Positions 6,245 to 7,662 of a stretch of 7,662 bases of DNA are shown piece after piece. The stretch is from NCBI GenBank assembly GCA_947377705.1, contig CANCGU010000127.1, positions 1 through 7,662 of the forward strand, in the 5' to 3' direction. This DNA comes from Comamonadaceae bacterium (lineage in GTDB: Bacteria > Pseudomonadota > Gammaproteobacteria > Burkholderiales > Burkholderiaceae). Both the position numbers and the translations under genes were made by a program. The notes beneath the pieces were generated by a model. It saw nothing but the letters and a program-made list of their open reading frames with translations, ran no database searches and was not told where the DNA came from. Every line of letters begins with the position of its first letter. The stretch's first letter is position 1.

Positions 6245-7498
6245 TCAGATATCAAACAAGAGGCGCGCTGGATCTTCCAACGCTTCCTTCATCGCCACCA
6301 GACCCAAGACAGCTTCGCGGCCGTCAATGATGCGGTGGTCGTACGACATCGCGAAGTAGTTCATCGGGCGAACCACCACTTGGCCGTTTTCCACCATGGC
6401 GCGGTCTTTGGTGGCGTGCACGCCCAAAATCGCAGACTGGGGTGGGTTGATGATCGGGGTCGACATCATGGAGCCGAAAGTACCGCCGTTAGAAATCGAG
6501 AAAGTACCGCCAGTCATTTCTTCGAGGCCCAACTTACCGTCACGCGCTTTCACGCCGAATTCAGCAATCTTCTTCTCGATGTCGGCAAAGCTCATTTGGT
6601 CAGCGTTGCGCAGAATTGGCACCACCAAACCGCGTGGTGAACCCACTGCGATACCGATGTCGAAGTAGCCGTGGTAGACGATGTCGTTGCCGTCGACCGA
6701 AGCGTTCAACACGGGGAACTTCTTCAAAGCATGCACAGCCGCTTTGACGAAGAAGCTCATGAAGCCTAGCTTGACGCCGTGTTCTTTTTCGAACTTGTCT
6801 TGCATGCGCTTGCGCATGTCCATGACGGGTGCCATGTTAATTTCGTTGAACGTGGTCAGGATGGCGTTGGTGGATTGCGATTGCAACAAACGCTCAGCCA
6901 CGCGCGCACGCAAACGTGTCATCGGTACACGTTGCTCTGGGCGGTCGCCCAAGTTCACCGCAGGTGCGGCCACTTGTGGCAGTGCCTTGGTTGGGGCGCC
7001 TGTAGGAATAACCGCCGCAGTGGATTGAACACCACCAGCCACAGCAGACAACACGTCGCCTTTGGTGACGCGACCGTCTTTGCCTGTGCCAGCCACAGAG
7101 CCAGCGGCCAAGTGGTTGTCAGCCATCAGCTTGGCAGCAGCTGGCATGGCCACGCCAGCTTTGCTGGTCGATGCAACGACAGCGGCAGCAGCGGCTGGCG
7201 CCGCGGCGGCGGGTGCAGCAGCAGGCGCGGCGGCGGGAGCAGCAGCGCCCACTTTGCCATCGGTGTCGATGCGCGCGATGAGCTGCTCAGCAGCCACGGT
7301 GCCGCCATCGGCGACCACGATTTCGCACAGCACACCAGCAGCAGGTGCTGGCACTTCAAGCACCACTTTGTCGGTCTCGATGTCGATCAAAATTTCGTCG
7401 GCGGCCACAGACTCGCCCACTTTCTTTTTCCATTGCAGCATGGTGGCTTCAGCCACGGACTCAGACAGCTGCGGGACTTTAACTTCTACGATTGCCAT
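6245..7498 (-). CDS. odhB: Dihydrolipoyl succinyltransferase (E2) of 2-oxoglutarate dehydrogenase
   Basis: OdhB (SucB) forms the core of the complex and transfers the succinyl group from its lipoyl arm to CoA. The 417 residues divide into an N-terminal lipoyl domain (about 2-77) with the lipoylated Lys44 in ETDKVVLE; an Ala/Pro linker (about 85-108); the peripheral-subunit-binding domain (about 117-153, with PAAKLMADN and [12 protein letters not shown]); a second linker; and the catalytic acyltransferase domain (about 187-417). The active-site segment [12 protein letters not shown] has His388 and Asp392. [15 protein letters not shown] (331-345) and the final DPARLLFDI are typical of the succinyl enzyme. 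The length is normal for one lipoyl domain. The gene lies 38 bases after odhA, with only a weak AAAGAA-type ribosome binding site. Confidence 0.96.
   Translation of the reverse strand: MAIVEVKVPQLSESVAEATMLQWKKKVGESVAADEILIDIETDKVVLEVPAPAAGVLCEIVVADGGTVAAEQLIARIDTDGKVGAAAPAAAPAAAPAAAAPAAAAAVVASTSKAGVAMPAAAKLMADNHLAAGSVAGTGKDGRVTKGDVLSAVAGGVQSTAAVIPTGAPTKALPQVAAPAVNLGDRPEQRVPMTRLRARVAERLLQSQSTNAILTTFNEINMAPVMDMRKRMQDKFEKEHGVKLGFMSFFVKAAVHALKKFPVLNASVDGNDIVYHGYFDIGIAVGSPRGLVVPILRNADQMSFADIEKKIAEFGVKARDGKLGLEEMTGGTFSISNGGTFGSMMSTPIINPPQSAILGVHATKDRAMVENGQVVVRPMNYFAMSYDHRIIDGREAVLGLVAMKEALEDPARLLFDI
7175..7246 (-). repeat. Ala/Pro-rich linker coded by GCN-rich low-complexity DNA in odhB
   Basis: Residues about 85-108 of OdhB are almost only Ala and Pro, encoded by a run of near-repeated GCN and CCG/CCC codons. 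Such swinging-arm linkers keep the lipoyl domain mobile. The DNA is slippage-prone low complexity, and it creates long open frames on the other strand that are artefacts. Confidence 0.7.
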
Positions 7499-7536
7499 AT
7501 CAATTCTTTCTGTATTGGTGTGTTCGATTGAACGAT

Positions 7537-7662
7537 TTATTTGGTCAGCACGAAGCCTTTGAGCTTGCCGAATGCGCCTTCGACCAGCGACTTTTGCTGC
7601 TCTTGGTGCAAGTGTGAGTAACCCACGGCAGGCGACGCAGATGCGGCGCGGCCAGAGTAGCC
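7537..7662 (-). CDS. odhA: 2-oxoglutarate dehydrogenase E1 component (3' end only)
   Basis: Only the last 41 codons and the TAA stop are in the window; the gene continues past the right edge. E1 is the thiamine-diphosphate enzyme that decarboxylates 2-oxoglutarate and succinylates the lipoyl arm of E2. The visible end has the family's C-terminal signature: [19 protein letters not shown] resembles the R-x-A-S-A-S/A-P-A-x-G segment of OdhA/SucA, and it closes with [12 protein letters not shown]. The position directly upstream of odhB and lpd confirms the identity. The 38-base gap to odhB holds no terminator-like hairpin, so the three genes are probably one transcript. Confidence 0.93.
   Translation of the reverse strand, partial: GYSGRAASASPAVGYSHLHQEQQKSLVEGAFGKLKGFVLTK

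Noticed and set aside
6779..7531. Long plus-strand open frames opposite odhB (also 7062-7562)
   Set aside because: They mirror the GC-rich codons of odhB and its Ala/Pro linker, and they give low-complexity His/Ser/Gly/Ala products. odhB itself is certain.
1..7662. CRISPR array, tRNA or rRNA gene, insertion sequence, phage or defence genes
   Set aside because: No regularly spaced repeats, cloverleaf-like sequence, transposase motifs or terminal inverted repeats were seen. The window is filled by housekeeping genes with consistent composition.

Overview
The window looks like ordinary chromosomal core sequence from a betaproteobacterium, most probably a Burkholderiales member of the Comamonadaceae (Limnohabitans, Rhodoferax or Polaromonas type). 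This rests on the protein sequences (OdhA/OdhB/Lpd, ZapE, a YoaA-type helicase, BamD) and on a gene order I recognise from that group. The genus is inference. I see no mobile element, phage gene, CRISPR array, tRNA or rRNA. Apart from short intergenic gaps, all of the sequence is coding.

Layout, left to right. (1) Positions 1-24, or slightly further, hold the very start of a leftward gene cut by the window edge, probably rluD. It diverges from bamD. (2) bamD (105-917, rightward) encodes the outer-membrane lipoprotein BamD. Its 3' end overlaps by 32 bp, tail to tail, with the leftward helicase gene. (3) A tight leftward trio follows: zapE (3617-4726), a small exported coiled-coil protein of unknown function (3030-3620), and a YoaA/DinG-family Fe-S helicase (886-3033). 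Each junction is an ATGA overlap. (4) Upstream of the trio is the leftward 2-oxoglutarate dehydrogenase operon: the odhA 3' end (7537-7662, cut by the window), odhB (6245-7498) and lpd (4804-6231). It is closed by a strong intrinsic terminator at 4752-4781.

How they work together. OdhA (E1), OdhB (E2) and Lpd (E3) form the TCA-cycle complex that converts 2-oxoglutarate to succinyl-CoA. The downstream trio joins a cell-division ATPase (ZapE), an exported protein of unknown role and a DNA-repair helicase. The ATGA junctions suggest translational coupling. The trio starts just after the odh terminator, so it must use either readthrough or a promoter overlapping the terminator or the lpd 3' end. 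BamD belongs to the BAM complex, which inserts beta-barrel proteins into the outer membrane.

I found no convincing new multi-gene system. The points most worth a second look are the uncharacterised exported protein inside the zapE-yoaA operon, an acidic insert in the helicase, and a perfect hairpin just after bamD that lies inside the helicase coding sequence.
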